Notes: generated from the sequence alone by a model not told the origin. A stretch of 64,000 nt of DNA from Lachnospiraceae bacterium (GCA_910574865.1 CAJTDN010000019.1:1-64000); one strand, 5' to 3'; shown: positions 42,179-52,574, numbered from the stretch's first letter. Made by a program: numbers and translations.

Positions 42179-42269
42179 CGGGCTTTGAGATTATAAGGGA
42201 AAAGGAGGAAGAATATATCATGGTACATCATCTGTAGACCTCATATATCTTCCTCCGAATACTTGAAAG

Positions 42270-43961
42270 CTACTTTTTTAGCTTGAACCTTTCCACAAGG
42301 CTCTTCATGAGCTGTGACTGTCCGGACAGTTCTTCGCTTGCGGCCGCGCTTTCTTCCGCAGTTGCCGAGTTCGTCTGTACAACGCTGGAAATCTGGTCAA
42401 CTCCCGTAGTAATCTGGGAGATGGAGTCAGCCTGAACGCTGCTGGCCTCTGAAATCTGTCCGATGATTCCCGTCATTTCGTTTACGTCATTTACTGCCTG
42501 AAGCAGGGATTGAGCCGTCTCGTCGGCAATCCGAGCCCCGTTTTCTACTGCCTTTAATGAATTTTCAATCAAGACAGAGGTATTCTTGGCAGCTTCTGCA
42601 CTCTTGCTTGCCAAATTGCGGACTTCATCGGCCACTACGGCAAACCCCTTTCCGGCAGTGCCCGCACGGGCGGCTTCCACGGCGGCGTTAAGTGCAAGAA
42701 TGTTGGTCTGGAAAGCAATGTCTTCAATTGTCTTAATGATTTTACCGATTTCATTGGAGCAGTTACTGATATCACCCATCGCTTGTATCATCTGCCGCAT
42801 TTTTTCATTGCTCACATTCATTTCCGTACTGACGCTGCCCGCCTTTGCATTGGCCTGCCGTGCATTGTCCGCATTCTGCTTCACCTTGTCGGAGATTTCG
42901 TTAATGGTGGCGGCGAGTTCCTGCACGGAACTTGCCTGCTCGGTTGCCCCTTGGGAAAGAGCCTGGGCACCATTAGACACCTGATCCGACCCACTTGCGA
43001 CCTGAGACGAGCTCTGGCTAATTTGCAGCATCGTGTCGTTGAGCTTTTCCGCAATCCCCCGGAAAGAAACAAGCAACGGATGAAAACCTCCCGTATATTC
43101 TCCTTCACAGACAGAATCCACCGTAAAATCCCCGGCCGCCATTTTTGCAAGGAATTTATTCTCATCGTCAATAATAACCTGAAGCTTATGGATTAACCTG
43201 CGTACCTGCGCGGCGAGAACACCCAGTTCATCCTTGGACGTATAGGAAATCTCCACATCCAAATCACCCTCCGCCATTTTTATTGCGGCATTCTCAATTT
43301 CGGAAATAGGGGTCTTAATCAGGCGTATAACCACAAACGAGAAGAAAACTCCCACAAGGATTATGGCAATAATAACTACCGCCATAAGGCAGATGGCAGT
43401 CTTATAGAGGAAACTGCTTTCCTCTGCCGCGGCGTCACCGCCTTCTGTATTATAGGCGACAATATCATTAAAGGCACCGTTTAAGGAATTGTAAAGCTCT
43501 ACACATTCACCTTCCAAGATGGCGCGGGCCTCCGCAGTGCGGCCCTCTTTGGCCAACTCCACCATTTCTTCATCAGCCGCACTGTACTGGGTCCAGAGAT
43601 TCATTGCATTATCATAGAAACCGCTTTCCTCTTCGTCAATTAATTCCTTATATGTGGCCAGGAGGGTGTCCATATCTCCCTTTTCCTTTTGGAGGTACTG
43701 CAGGCTGGATGCTTCTACGTCATCAGAAATTGCGGTAAGATACGCTAATTCATTAAGACGGATATTGGAAAGAGTGGCAGTCAAGTCCCTTGCCGTGTCA
43801 ATACTGGGAAGCCAGCTCGTCGTAATATCACTTGTCATGTCGTTCATCCGACCCATAAGGTAGAATGACATACCGCCGATAATAAGCATGCCAATCAGCG
43901 CGACTCCTATGAGGACATAAAGTTTTAACCTGATTTTCAAATTTCGAATGTAGTTGATCAT
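42270..43961 (-). CDS. methyl-accepting chemotaxis protein
   Basis: From the ATG at 43959-43961 (AAAGGAG upstream) it has 563 residues. Two membrane spans (about 12-30 and 187-210) flank a four-helix-bundle sensor ([20 protein letters not shown]). A HAMP domain follows, then the signalling hairpin with [20 protein letters not shown] and [20 protein letters not shown]. No NWETF-like tether is at the C-terminus. Expressed from a sigma-D-type promoter, so the cell is motile. Confidence 0.95.
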   Translation of the reverse strand: MINYIRNLKIRLKLYVLIGVALIGMLIIGGMSFYLMGRMNDMTSDITTSWLPSIDTARDLTATLSNIRLNELAYLTAISDDVEASSLQYLQKEKGDMDTLLATYKELIDEEESGFYDNAMNLWTQYSAADEEMVELAKEGRTAEARAILEGECVELYNSLNGAFNDIVAYNTEGGDAAAEESSFLYKTAICLMAVVIIAIILVGVFFSFVVIRLIKTPISEIENAAIKMAEGDLDVEISYTSKDELGVLAAQVRRLIHKLQVIIDDENKFLAKMAAGDFTVDSVCEGEYTGGFHPLLVSFRGIAEKLNDTMLQISQSSSQVASGSDQVSNGAQALSQGATEQASSVQELAATINEISDKVKQNADNARQANAKAGSVSTEMNVSNEKMRQMIQAMGDISNCSNEIGKIIKTIEDIAFQTNILALNAAVEAARAGTAGKGFAVVADEVRNLASKSAEAAKNTSVLIENSLKAVENGARIADETAQSLLQAVNDVNEMTGIIGQISEASSVQADSISQITTGVDQISSVVQTNSATAEESAAASEELSGQSQLMKSLVERFKLKK

Positions 43962-44013
43962 GTCTCTAGTCTCCTTTAAAGTTCTTATACTCGCAACTGC
44001 CAATCGTGAAAAA

Positions 44014-44040
44014 TAATCGTCATTTTTCCTATACTACTTA
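44014..44040 (-). promoter_or_regulatory. sigma-D (sigma-28) flagellar-type promoter
   Basis: TAAG (44037-44040), 15 bases, GACGATTA (44014-44021) on the minus strand resembles the TAAA-N15-GCCGATAA consensus and lies 50 bases before the chemoreceptor gene. Confidence 0.6.
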
Positions 44041-44085
44041 TTTTCCGTATGGCGTTTCCACAAATATATCGACATGTTTTCCTTT

Positions 44086-44240
44086 TTTATAAATAATCAT
44101 AAAAAAAAATAGCAAAAAAATAATGGCGGAAGATTCCCATCAGCAATGAATGGAATTCTTTGAACCTGGTTTCAACTTTCTCGACGGCAGGATAAAGGCT
44201 TTTTATCCTGCCGATATATTCTCCGATTACGGAATCACGT
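44086..44240 (-). pseudogene. transposase-like remnant
   Basis: Minus frame gives RDSVIGEYIGRIKSLYPAVE followed by KVETRFKEFHSLLMG, then a stop. It resembles parts of ISL3-type transposases, by recollection. CGGCAGGATAAA/TTTATCCTGCCG inside it (about 44176-44204) forms a hairpin. No intact element. Confidence 0.35.
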
Positions 44241-44457
44241 TTTGTTTTGGGATTGCAGGTTAATATATTTGAGCAGATCCATTCTGCCGATCACGGTCAC
44301 TCTTGGTGGCAGCACCCATTCCATTGTTGTTTTGGCATTAAACGGGGTTCTGTCCCGGGGTTTCCCTGCCCGTTCCAATAATCCTATATATCTCCTTATT
44401 TTTGAGATGAAATCAGTTGCCAGAAAAAATGGGGAAACTCAAAACAACGGAAAGAAC

Positions 44458-46149
44458 CTATCTACCGTTTACGCTACAACGATAAAGTTTTGCGAAATAT
44501 TCATTATTTTTCATTAGCTCAGCAAATGTACCTTGTCCTACAATTTCCCCGTCTCTGAATACCAAAATACGGTCAAAATTTTGTATATTTGTAAAGCGAT
44601 GAACTATCGCCAGGACTGTTATATCCGACAGGTAATCCAATATTCGCTTCATAACAACACCCTCTGTCAAATTATCCAACGCAGAAGTTGCTTCATCAAA
44701 AATGACAATATCCGAATCCTTAAACCAAATACGCGACAATGCAAGGCGCTGCCGTTCTCCACCAGAAAGTAAAGATGCTTTTTCCCCAATTTGCGTATCT
44801 ATTCCATTCGGCAACTCATCAACTAAAGATAAAAGTTCTACTTGTTCCAATACGTCTTTAACTTCCGCATCTGGAATATTCCTATCAAATACAATATTTT
44901 CTTTTACCGTACCATCAAAAACTGGAGCTTCCTGTGATAAATAAGTCATTCTTCCGTACAAAGCCTCTAATGATATGTTGGCAAGGTTCTCTCCATCTAA
45001 CAAAATCTCGCCCTCATCATACTTTAATAAACCTGTAAGTAGCTTTATCATTGTTGATTTACCAGAACCCGTTTCACCCACCAGAGCTATTTTATCACCC
45101 GAGTGTATCTCAAATGAGATATTATTCAATACCCGCCTTTCTCCATATCGGAACGACAATTTTCTAACTGATATTTTCCCCGAAAAAGTTTGAGGAATAA
45201 TCCCATTGGCAAGTTGCTCATCATCTTGCATATCCAAAAATTCTTTATACCTAGAGAAAGCAGCCCTATTCAATTTATACTGTACATAAATTACATTAAA
45301 AATCGCAATCGGCGTATAGGCATTATCAATCAATGTTATTAAAGCAACAACCGAGCCTACAGATAAACTTTTTGTCTGCCAAGCGTACACTAAAACCGCA
45401 ATATCCAGACACGCAACAAGAAGTGCAAAAATCGTAAAAAAGGCTTCATGAATCATATTCATTTTAACCTTTGTATCAACAATTTCTTTTTTTGCTCCTT
45501 GTGCCTTTCGTAGTTCATTTGGAAACTGATGCGCCATTCGGAATGCCACCATTTCCATAAAGCCACGCACTAAAAAACGGTTTAACTCCTCCTCATTATT
45601 CAAAATTCGTTCTTTCATCTGGTATAAAAATCTTAAAAGCATATTGGATACAAAGAAAATGATAATATAGCCCAATAGTAAAACAATAGTTATTCTTTTA
45701 TCAATCTTCCAAATGAATAAAATACTAAACAAAACTGTTGGAACTAAATTCCTAATCACTGCAAACCCAAAATCGAATACAACACCTTTTCCTGCGTTTG
45801 CTCCGTTTTCAATCCGTTGCACCAGCTTTCCCGTTCCAAGTTTCTGATATTCCTGATAACTTATCCTGCTAATTTTCTCAAGTCCCAGCAATTTGAAATC
45901 AAGAAAAATACCATGTTCTAATTTTTTCGCAGGATACTCATCTACATAGTCCATGAGATAACCGATAAAAAGGACACTCCCGTAAATTATAACTCTATAA
46001 GGTAAAAGTGTATGTTCTGCCAGTGCATCAATGACTTTCTGGAAATAATCCGCTTTGAAATTTACCATAAAAGCATTAAACAAGCCGATTATAAGGTATG
46101 CAAATACCAGTTTTTTGTTTCTATTGACAATTTGTTTTATGTAGCGCAT
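44458..46149 (-). CDS. ABC transporter, fused membrane and ATPase domains
   Basis: From ATG 46147-46149 (AAAGGAG nine bases before) the product has 563 residues. Five or six spans (e.g. FAYLIIGLFNAFMVNFKADY, VIIYGSVLFIGYLMDYV) are followed by the ATPase: GETGSGKST, QAPVFDGTVKENIVF, LLSGGERQRLALSR, IVIFDEATSALD, LAIVHRF. It is a type I exporter (MdlB/LmrA-like), acting as a homodimer or heterodimer. Substrate unknown; peptide export is possible. Base composition is AT-rich compared with genes to the left. Confidence 0.93.
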   Translation of the reverse strand: MRYIKQIVNRNKKLVFAYLIIGLFNAFMVNFKADYFQKVIDALAEHTLLPYRVIIYGSVLFIGYLMDYVDEYPAKKLEHGIFLDFKLLGLEKISRISYQEYQKLGTGKLVQRIENGANAGKGVVFDFGFAVIRNLVPTVLFSILFIWKIDKRITIVLLLGYIIIFFVSNMLLRFLYQMKERILNNEEELNRFLVRGFMEMVAFRMAHQFPNELRKAQGAKKEIVDTKVKMNMIHEAFFTIFALLVACLDIAVLVYAWQTKSLSVGSVVALITLIDNAYTPIAIFNVIYVQYKLNRAAFSRYKEFLDMQDDEQLANGIIPQTFSGKISVRKLSFRYGERRVLNNISFEIHSGDKIALVGETGSGKSTMIKLLTGLLKYDEGEILLDGENLANISLEALYGRMTYLSQEAPVFDGTVKENIVFDRNIPDAEVKDVLEQVELLSLVDELPNGIDTQIGEKASLLSGGERQRLALSRIWFKDSDIVIFDEATSALDNLTEGVVMKRILDYLSDITVLAIVHRFTNIQNFDRILVFRDGEIVGQGTFAELMKNNEYFAKLYRCSVNGR

Positions 46150-46432
46150 AACTGTACTCCTTTTCTTATTATCTTTAATTTTATTCATAATAGATAATCA
46201 GTACAGTTAAGACTGCTAGCAAGTTATTTTTCCTCAGCACAATCTGCTAACAGTTTATCTCAACCGTACTGAGTAGTTAATTCGTTTTTTCATCTTCAAA
46301 CCTCCACAAATTTGCAATTTGTTTCATCTTATGTACTTCAACAAACTGCTTTTATTTACGATACATTATACCACTTCCCAACTTCATTTACCACTAAAAT
46401 ATAGAGCATAGCAACCGCCACGCCCACATTTC

Positions 46433-46813
46433 TTATTGTTCCAACAATTTTTCTATTTTGTATTTCTGCCCTTTCAAGTCATTCTGCTTCTCATACAGAT
46501 TATTCCGCTCTTTGCAGGGTTCTTTCATGCGCTCCAACTGCGCCCGTACTCCCTCCCGGCAATCCGGTTCTATCTTTTTATATTCCCCGGTAAGATTGCG
46601 GATTGTATTGTTGTTTTCCTTTATCCGCTCCGACAGACATACCCAGTCTATCAGATTTTTTACAACCTCTTTCAATTTCTCCATAAGCGGGAGTACCTTT
46701 TTATCCCGATAATTCTTTGCGCTCATCAATGCGCCCGGTTCTGCCAACTGCCATTTCACGTCTTCATCATAGGCGTGAATATTACGCTCCATAACTTCCT
46801 TTGACTGAACCAT
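46433..46813 (-). CDS. coiled-coil protein, mobile-element relic
   Basis: The 126-residue protein is highly charged and helical (RDKKVLPLMEKLKEVVKNLI, CKERNNLYEKQNDLKGQKYK). It resembles the C-terminal coiled-coil of mobilization proteins but no relaxase motif is present. Probable remnant. Confidence 0.45.
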   Translation of the reverse strand: MVQSKEVMERNIHAYDEDVKWQLAEPGALMSAKNYRDKKVLPLMEKLKEVVKNLIDWVCLSERIKENNNTIRNLTGEYKKIEPDCREGVRAQLERMKEPCKERNNLYEKQNDLKGQKYKIEKLLEQ

Positions 46814-47036
46814 TTTGTTATTTTCCCTCTAACCGCTGATAAGATTTTGTTATCATTGTTGATAACACTCGCCCGGTAACTGTGGATAATAGCTATATGC
46901 TATGTTTTAAATCATAAGCGATTTTGCTTAAAAATTCAATATGCTTTTCTTGTCATCTCTTCAAAATCTCTTCAAAAAAATTGTTTTAACACCTTACTAT
47001 TTTACTTTCTCTTGAACCAAATATAATTTAGAAAAT

Positions 47037-47055
47037 GGGCTACCAAACGTAGCCC
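47037..47055 (-). terminator. terminator after the tRNA-end scar
   Basis: GGGCTAC GTTTG GTAGCCC then ATTTTC on the minus strand; the hairpin immediately follows the tRNA 3' end, as in complete tRNA genes. Confidence 0.7.
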
Positions 47056-47058
47056 AAT

Positions 47059-47084
47059 GGGAATTGCAGGATTCGAACCTACGG
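47059..47084 (-). other. tRNA 3'-end fragment (integration scar)
   Basis: Minus strand CCGTAGGTTCGAATCCTGCA followed by ATTCCC carries the T-arm/loop (GGTTCGAATCC) and the acceptor strand of a tRNA. The rest of the tRNA (matching 5' GGGAATT) is absent for the expected 70 bases. This is typical of an att site left by an integrative element that used the tRNA 3' end. Confidence 0.65.
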
Positions 47085-47319
47085 CATCTTCATGTCATAT
47101 TAATTTTTACTTTCTCACATGCTCCTGCATACTTTTGTACAAATTCCCAGAACTGCCTGTACCCACCATAATGCTTTTTACAGTTGTTATTATTGTCATA
47201 ATCGTACCTCCTGATATTATGAATCTATACTGCCATCCATTTTTTAACTTATGAGAATACATGACAGAGCAACATGAGAAAGCGCAAATTAATACTCCTA
47301 GCCATGACTATGTAATTAT

Positions 47320-47832
47320 CTAAATTTTGATTCCTAACTGTCTCATCATATAATATAAGTTATTCGTCCTAACTCCAAATTTCTTCGCCACATCTGGTAT
47401 TTTAGCATTTCTATTTGGATTCTTTACACTTAATCCACCTGATGGTGCTTCTGCTGTAATAATTGTATAATCATTTACTGCTGCCACCGCAATCAGCCAA
47501 GGGTCTGCAACATCCCCATTAGCCCATGTTTGTAGTGCTTGTTCTTTGTATAAGCCACACATTTGTATATACTGTAAAACCTCTTGATACTTACCAATAA
47601 TTTCTGGTGATATATGATTACAGATAACAAATCCTGCTTGTCTGCTTATCCAATCAGCCAAATCATCCTCGCCTTTATCAATTTCTGCTTTGACTATATC
47701 AAGCAGTACCAATCTTCCCGAACTCGTACACCTTGATACTTCTTCCCAATAGGTCGGAACTAAATCAAAAGCATAATACTGTCTATATGGTGTCATAAAT
47801 GAATTGGAGTCGATTAAAAATTTTTCTACCAT
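47320..47832 (-). CDS. DUF4411 PIN-like domain protein
   Basis: The 170-residue protein starts FLIDSNSFMTPYRQYY (first acidic Asp of PIN-like fold) and has GDVADPWLIAVAAVNDYTII with later acidic residues, as in DUF4411. Such proteins are predicted RNases of toxin-antitoxin-like pairs. It overlaps the IrrE-type gene by 7 bases, in operon order regulator then PIN. Confidence 0.85.
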   Translation of the reverse strand: MVEKFLIDSNSFMTPYRQYYAFDLVPTYWEEVSRCTSSGRLVLLDIVKAEIDKGEDDLADWISRQAGFVICNHISPEIIGKYQEVLQYIQMCGLYKEQALQTWANGDVADPWLIAVAAVNDYTIITAEAPSGGLSVKNPNRNAKIPDVAKKFGVRTNNLYYMMRQLGIKI

Positions 47833-48989
47833 TCCACACCTCCAAGACGCTGTGCCACCTCGGAAAATGTCTTGCGGCTAGTATTAGTCAAACGATAGGC
47901 TTCTGTATAAGTAGTCCTTCCCATATTAATACTTTCACACAACGCCCTTATCAGACATCCATCCAAGCGAGATCCCATTGTATTATAGTAATTACCACCA
48001 TCGGTTTGTTTATTTTCTTTCATCTGTTTGTAATTTTTGATTGCGGTGTTTGCTACCTCATCGTATATGTTTTGCTCTATCTTCTTACAATCAATGGCTT
48101 TTCTTGCTATAACAGTCTCTCCACATCGAAAATATTTTGCCAATTCTGTAATCTTTTCAAATATTTCCATATCATACATATCCCATTTGTTTAAAAATGC
48201 ATTCTTGGGCACTATTAATTCTCCTGCCACAGCATTACATATCACCTCTATATCACTTACACCAGATATTCGACTTTGTCTATCATTAAATAAATCATCT
48301 CTACCTAACCAGATATGGACAATTTCATGCAATATAGAAAATAATCTGGCGCCATTAGAATCTGCTGTATTGATGAATATAAGCGGAGCCCAATCATCCA
48401 CCATTGCAAATGCTCTAAATTCATCTACGTCCAATGCACGGTGAGTATTTTTGCCAACAATACCACTCATCATTACAACAACACCACATATCTCCAGTTG
48501 TCTTCTAATATAATTGAAAGCCTCTCTAGCATCTTTACTTTTCTCATACCAAGCATCATCAAACTCTAAGTCCCTGCGTATTCTATTTACAATAACATCA
48601 ACCTCATGAATTCCTCTCATACAACCGACAATCGATAACTTATCAAATCCTAAATCCTGTCTATATGTTTTCATCCAATCTTGAATATTCTCCATCTCAT
48701 GAATGGTATCAACTAAATTACGACTAGGATTTACTAGTTGAGCACTATCAACCGTTCGATACTCTAATAAATCAATCTGCTCCACAGGCGGAGTTTGCAG
48801 GAAAAAATATCCTAACGGAATATTGGCTTTCTTACTAAAATCCTCTATCTGACTGAAAGTCGGCTTTTTTGTACCATCAAGCCACTTTGTTATATTATTC
48901 ATCAGTTTGTCATCCAATTTATCTTCTTGTGTCTGGCTTAAAGCCCAGTTAATTATTTCAGGGCAAATATTCACATTCACTGTTGGCAT
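47826..48989 (-). CDS. HTH/ImmA-IrrE-type metallopeptidase
   Basis: From ATG 48987-48989 (GGAAGGAGG before) it has 387 residues. An HTH-like N-terminus (LMNNITKWLDGTKKPTFSQI, KANIPLGYFFL) precedes the zinc peptidase motif LFSILHEIVHIWLG (HEXXH, about 235). IrrE/ImmA proteases cleave repressors of mobile elements on stress. Paired with the PIN-like gene it probably forms a toxin-antitoxin-like unit in which this protein is the regulator or antitoxin. Confidence 0.9.
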   Translation of the reverse strand: MPTVNVNICPEIINWALSQTQEDKLDDKLMNNITKWLDGTKKPTFSQIEDFSKKANIPLGYFFLQTPPVEQIDLLEYRTVDSAQLVNPSRNLVDTIHEMENIQDWMKTYRQDLGFDKLSIVGCMRGIHEVDVIVNRIRRDLEFDDAWYEKSKDAREAFNYIRRQLEICGVVVMMSGIVGKNTHRALDVDEFRAFAMVDDWAPLIFINTADSNGARLFSILHEIVHIWLGRDDLFNDRQSRISGVSDIEVICNAVAGELIVPKNAFLNKWDMYDMEIFEKITELAKYFRCGETVIARKAIDCKKIEQNIYDEVANTAIKNYKQMKENKQTDGGNYYNTMGSRLDGCLIRALCESINMGRTTYTEAYRLTNTSRKTFSEVAQRLGGVEW

Positions 48990-49074
48990 AGTACAACCTC
49001 CTTCCATCAAACCTTCTTACTTAGTAATTGTATCAAATATATACTAAATGCGCACCATATTTTGATAAAAATTT

Positions 49075-49278
49075 TCATTTGTTTAGTAATACTAATGCTC
49101 TTTTATAGAGTGGGTCTAACTCACACCCACAACTGCCACATTCTCTATCTGCTTGTTTGATAGAAGCAATGAGTGTATCTTTATTACTTTCTCCCTTTAA
49201 CCATGCATGTGCAGGAATAGAAATCAAGTCCCATCCAGATGCTGCAAATTTTTCTATAATATTTCTCAATTCTTCCAT
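49075..49278 (-). CDS. small uncharacterised protein
   Basis: The 67-residue product (MEELRNIIEKFAASGWDLIS, then CGSCGCELDPLYKRALVLLN) has a CxxCxC cluster. It starts after AAAGGATG. No function recognised. Confidence 0.65.
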   Translation of the reverse strand: MEELRNIIEKFAASGWDLISIPAHAWLKGESNKDTLIASIKQADRECGSCGCELDPLYKRALVLLNK

Positions 49279-49353
49279 AATGTTTCATCCTTTCTTATTT
49301 TGACAATCTTTTATGACCCTTACAACCAAACCTTTCACATCAACTAGACTTTC

Positions 49354-49464
49354 CTATCTGCACTTAGGACAATACAGCGGAAAATGCTTTAATTCTGTAT
49401 CCTCTCTAATTCTGTTTCGTGTTTTATTACCACAAATAGGACAAAGTATCCATTCTGTTTCCAT
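49354..49464 (-). CDS. truncated cysteine-rich KTR protein
   Basis: A 36-residue frame reads METEWILCPICGNKTRNRIR, then DTELKHFPLYCPKC: two CPxC knuckles and the KTR motif of Cys_rich_KTR proteins, which are common on Clostridial mobile elements. It stops right after the second knuckle, whereas the family usually has some 15-20 further residues. ATG overlaps the preceding stop (TAATG). Confidence 0.8.
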   Translation of the reverse strand: METEWILCPICGNKTRNRIREDTELKHFPLYCPKCR

Positions 49465-49805
49465 TACTCTAAGTCCCCAATATTAAAACTCTCTGTTTGC
49501 AAATCACAATAATGCCTGCCTTTTATTGCTGTAAATTTCAGTACGCAATAGTCTGGGTCATTTACCCCCTGCTTATAATATATAGTATCTCCAGTACGCC
49601 ATATTTCCTGCTTTATACCATCATCATGCAAAACTTCCATTGTCCCTATCAGCATAATGCCTTCGTACTTAAAACGCCCTCTATGATAAACATAGATACT
49701 TGCCTTTGGATTCTTCATAAACTGTTGTGCCCGCATGGAAAATGTATTCGTGCTAAAATAAAAACAATTCTCCTCTATCTTACGTGGCGTAAACATGGCT
49801 TCCAT
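49464..49805 (-). CDS. pyridoxamine-phosphate-oxidase-like protein, shortened
   Basis: The 113-residue protein (NCFYFSTNTFSMRAQQFMKN, IYVYHRGRFKYEGIMLIGTM, YCVLKFTAIKGRHYCDLQTE) has the split-barrel flavin-binding pattern of the PNPOx-like family. Its first strands are missing (family members usually run about 130-140 residues). Translationally linked to the KTR gene. Confidence 0.7.
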   Translation of the reverse strand: MEAMFTPRKIEENCFYFSTNTFSMRAQQFMKNPKASIYVYHRGRFKYEGIMLIGTMEVLHDDGIKQEIWRTGDTIYYKQGVNDPDYCVLKFTAIKGRHYCDLQTESFNIGDLE

Positions 49806-49950
49806 ATCTGAAAATCAGCAAGGTTTTCTTTATGCCATTGATGTAATTATTTAGTGCGTGATGTGAAAAATGTTGCAAAATCGTTGCCAAAAGACCTTTC
49901 CAAAGTCCGCAAACCCGCATAAACGCTGGATTCACTAAGCATTTTTGTTT

Positions 49951-49960
49951 ATTCGAACTC
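49951..49960. other. ATTCGAACTC att-like core, copy 1
   Basis: First of three identical 10-mers (others 57340-57349 and 58220-58229). Roughly 100 bases to its right GAGCCAAAATAGAGCCAATT (50056-50077) carries a doubled GAGCCAA arm-like repeat. Confidence 0.5.
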
Positions 49961-50084
49961 CTCAGCGGATAGCTTGAACTGACTACTTTTTCCTCATTTT
50001 TCAAGTATTTATTCGCCATATTATTCAAAATCGCTCTCGTATTTGTGCCAGTCAAAATTTTTAGAGCCAAAATAGAGCCAATTT

Positions 50085-52070
50085 TTATCCGAGAAATTCT
50101 AATCCTAAAAACTTTATTTTATCTTCTTTTTTTCCATTTCCTATTTTTATTCCCCATCTTTCATTTAAAAATGCTACTAATCTTAATCCTCTATTTAATA
50201 TTGCTTTAGAATCCCAATCTTCATATTCAGATATTTCAATCTCAGCATATGTACCATATTTATAACCAACAGTATTCTGTTTATTAGATTTCTTTTCAGG
50301 AAACGGTTTATTTCCTAATTTTCCGTTTTTTTCAGATGAGATTACAACAAAATTCCCCAACGAATTTTTTAAAGCATTTTTTTGTTTAGAATTATATTCT
50401 TTAAATAAATCAATCCAGTACCTACAATGTGAGTTCTCTGGATATATATGTTCTATTGAATTATAACCCTTTTCATATATCTCCCACCGATTCAATTTAT
50501 CAATATTGGATTTACTTTTTTTCATTAACGCAAATTCATACTCACATAAGTAATAACGAATCCAACTTGTTCTATAAAATCCATTCTTTGAATAATATAA
50601 TATCGTTTTTCTATTTAATTCTGCTGAACTAATGAGAGATTCATATAACTTATTCAATTTTTCAATTACTCCCTGAATAACCAATTCTCCTTTATTCAAC
50701 TTTATAACTGTTTCTGGAAAACTCAATAATTTAATATCAATTTCTTCTATCGCATCTGCATCATAAAACTCTAGCAAAAATAAATACTTTTCCAATATTT
50801 TCAAAAAATTTAATAGTATCTTTGAATTATTTTTGCATGACCTAAAACATGCCAAAAGAAAAACATTAAGGTATGAAAGATCTATCATATATCCGCTTCT
50901 AAAGTACCTGCGCCTATTAATTGAAAAGAAGTTGATTTTATCAATATATTCCTTAATCTCATCAGAATACTTAGAAGATAAAGGGTTCTTTATATCTCCC
51001 CAAAAATCAATAGATTCACTAAGGCTTTGAATGTAATTGAAACAGTCTTCTGTCGATAATGAATTGTCAAAAATTTTTTGAACAACAAAATAGTCATTTA
51101 GCAAATAATTACTCTGCCATTCCCCAAATCCATCGTATCTTCTTTTATATCTCTCTTTTTCTAATTCCTCCATATTTTTTGCAAAGTAAAGCATAAAATG
51201 AGTAACTAAAAATTCGTCATCCAACAACACTCGTTCCTTACTTTTACCCAAAATATGATATATTTTTTTCCAACACTCATTAATATCACGTCGCAGTCTT
51301 CTTTTATCTGCCTCATCAACTCTAAATAATGTAGACACATAAATTAACCTATTTTTCAAAAGTTCCAAATTAGATAATGGTTTACCTCTATTATTCATTG
51401 TTTCAAAAGTCACATATACATCTATATCATCTGTTATAATATACATATTAAACAGAAAATGTTGCGTGATTTTCGTATAAATATCTTCCAATTGACTTAC
51501 ATCCATAGACACTAATTTTTCATAAAAAAATCGCTTTGCCTTCCCTAGATTATTAGTATAAATGGTTTCATCTTCATTCAAAGAAGATATTATTTTTTCA
51601 TCATATACTTGAGAAATCAAATAAGCATAACTAGGATTATCACATTCATAGCTATACATATATGTTCGATTTTTATTTTTATCTTGATATTCAAAAACAA
51701 ATTTTCTTGATATTTCTTCATTTGTGGTATAATTCAATTTTTCTATATTTTTTTCTTTCATTATCTGGCAAATAACATATATAAGAATTATAGATGTTGT
51801 CAAACGTTGTTGACCATCAACAACATAATATGGTACATATCGTTTTGCATCAATAATCCACAAATCATCAATCCATTTCTTATAATCTGCTTCTTTAACT
51901 GGTTCCAGTGTTAAAACCCCCACATAATGATTCTTCTTATTTTCTAATCTACATAAATCTCCCCAAAAATCTTTCACTTCTTTTAACGTCCATGCATACC
52001 CCCTTTGAAAATCAGGAATACGAAATATTTTTTCGGAAAATATTTTAGACATTGACAACAATTGTTCCAT
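50085..52070 (-). CDS. GmrSD-type restriction enzyme (DUF262-DUF1524)
   Basis: The 661-residue protein opens with a DUF262/ParB-like NTPase: IPDFQRGYAWTLKEV, VVDGQQRLTTSIILIYV, TFETMNNRGKPLSNLELLKN. The C-terminal DUF1524 HNH nuclease has YNSIEHIYPENSH and LGNFVVISSEKNGKLGNKPF. These are the joined halves of GmrS/GmrD and BrxU-type enzymes, which cut modified phage DNA. It sits just inside the first att-like site. AT-rich, single gene. Confidence 0.92.
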   Translation of the reverse strand: MEQLLSMSKIFSEKIFRIPDFQRGYAWTLKEVKDFWGDLCRLENKKNHYVGVLTLEPVKEADYKKWIDDLWIIDAKRYVPYYVVDGQQRLTTSIILIYVICQIMKEKNIEKLNYTTNEEISRKFVFEYQDKNKNRTYMYSYECDNPSYAYLISQVYDEKIISSLNEDETIYTNNLGKAKRFFYEKLVSMDVSQLEDIYTKITQHFLFNMYIITDDIDVYVTFETMNNRGKPLSNLELLKNRLIYVSTLFRVDEADKRRLRRDINECWKKIYHILGKSKERVLLDDEFLVTHFMLYFAKNMEELEKERYKRRYDGFGEWQSNYLLNDYFVVQKIFDNSLSTEDCFNYIQSLSESIDFWGDIKNPLSSKYSDEIKEYIDKINFFSINRRRYFRSGYMIDLSYLNVFLLACFRSCKNNSKILLNFLKILEKYLFLLEFYDADAIEEIDIKLLSFPETVIKLNKGELVIQGVIEKLNKLYESLISSAELNRKTILYYSKNGFYRTSWIRYYLCEYEFALMKKSKSNIDKLNRWEIYEKGYNSIEHIYPENSHCRYWIDLFKEYNSKQKNALKNSLGNFVVISSEKNGKLGNKPFPEKKSNKQNTVGYKYGTYAEIEISEYEDWDSKAILNRGLRLVAFLNERWGIKIGNGKKEDKIKFLGLEFLG

Positions 52071-52144
52071 ATAATTTTCTCCTCTGTCTCTTTATATTTA
52101 CATGACGCTAGTACCATCTAAATACCGCAATCTTAGTACAAGGG

Positions 52145-52561
52145 TTACCTACCCCTATGTTTTTCTTTCCTTTTCTGCTGTTTCAGTTCAAACTGCCGAT
52201 GTTTCTCTGCTTCCCGCTGTTCCCGGCTCATAGTCTTACGTTCAGTTTTCAACTGCTCCTGCTGTACTTTTAAAGCCCGTTGCGATTTTGTTCCAATCCC
52301 GGTATTCTGTACCTGTTTCCGTACTTCACGCTGTATCCGTTTAGGATTGCGACCCGCTTCTTTCACATCAGTTGCTACAGCCGAACTAAATCGTAGCCGA
52401 TAATAATTTTTCAGAACAAACTCATAAACCTCATAGTCTTTGGGTTCTGCACCAAACGTGACCTTACATACAGATAGCTTTCCATCTGATACACGTTCAA
52501 ACACTCCCACCCAAAAGGGTTCTTCAAAAAATACTGTCAATTTTCCCGATACTTTGTCCAT
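52145..52561 (-). CDS. yjdF: YjdF family protein
   Basis: The 138-residue protein (KLTVFFEEPFWVGVFERVSD, CKVTFGAEPKDYEVYEFVLK) matches YjdF (DUF2992), with a C-terminal basic Gln/Lys-rich tail ending RKEKHRGR. YjdF genes are the usual target of the azaaromatic-sensing yjdF riboswitch. Function of the protein is unknown, probably detoxification. AAGGAGG precedes the ATG. Confidence 0.9.
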   Translation of the reverse strand: MDKVSGKLTVFFEEPFWVGVFERVSDGKLSVCKVTFGAEPKDYEVYEFVLKNYYRLRFSSAVATDVKEAGRNPKRIQREVRKQVQNTGIGTKSQRALKVQQEQLKTERKTMSREQREAEKHRQFELKQQKRKEKHRGR

Positions 52562-52574
52562 GACAAATCCTCCT

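Noticed and set aside
49780-50070. 96-codon frame overlapping the first att-like site
   Set aside because: Composition and position suggest it is junction DNA between the PNPOx-like gene and the restriction module.
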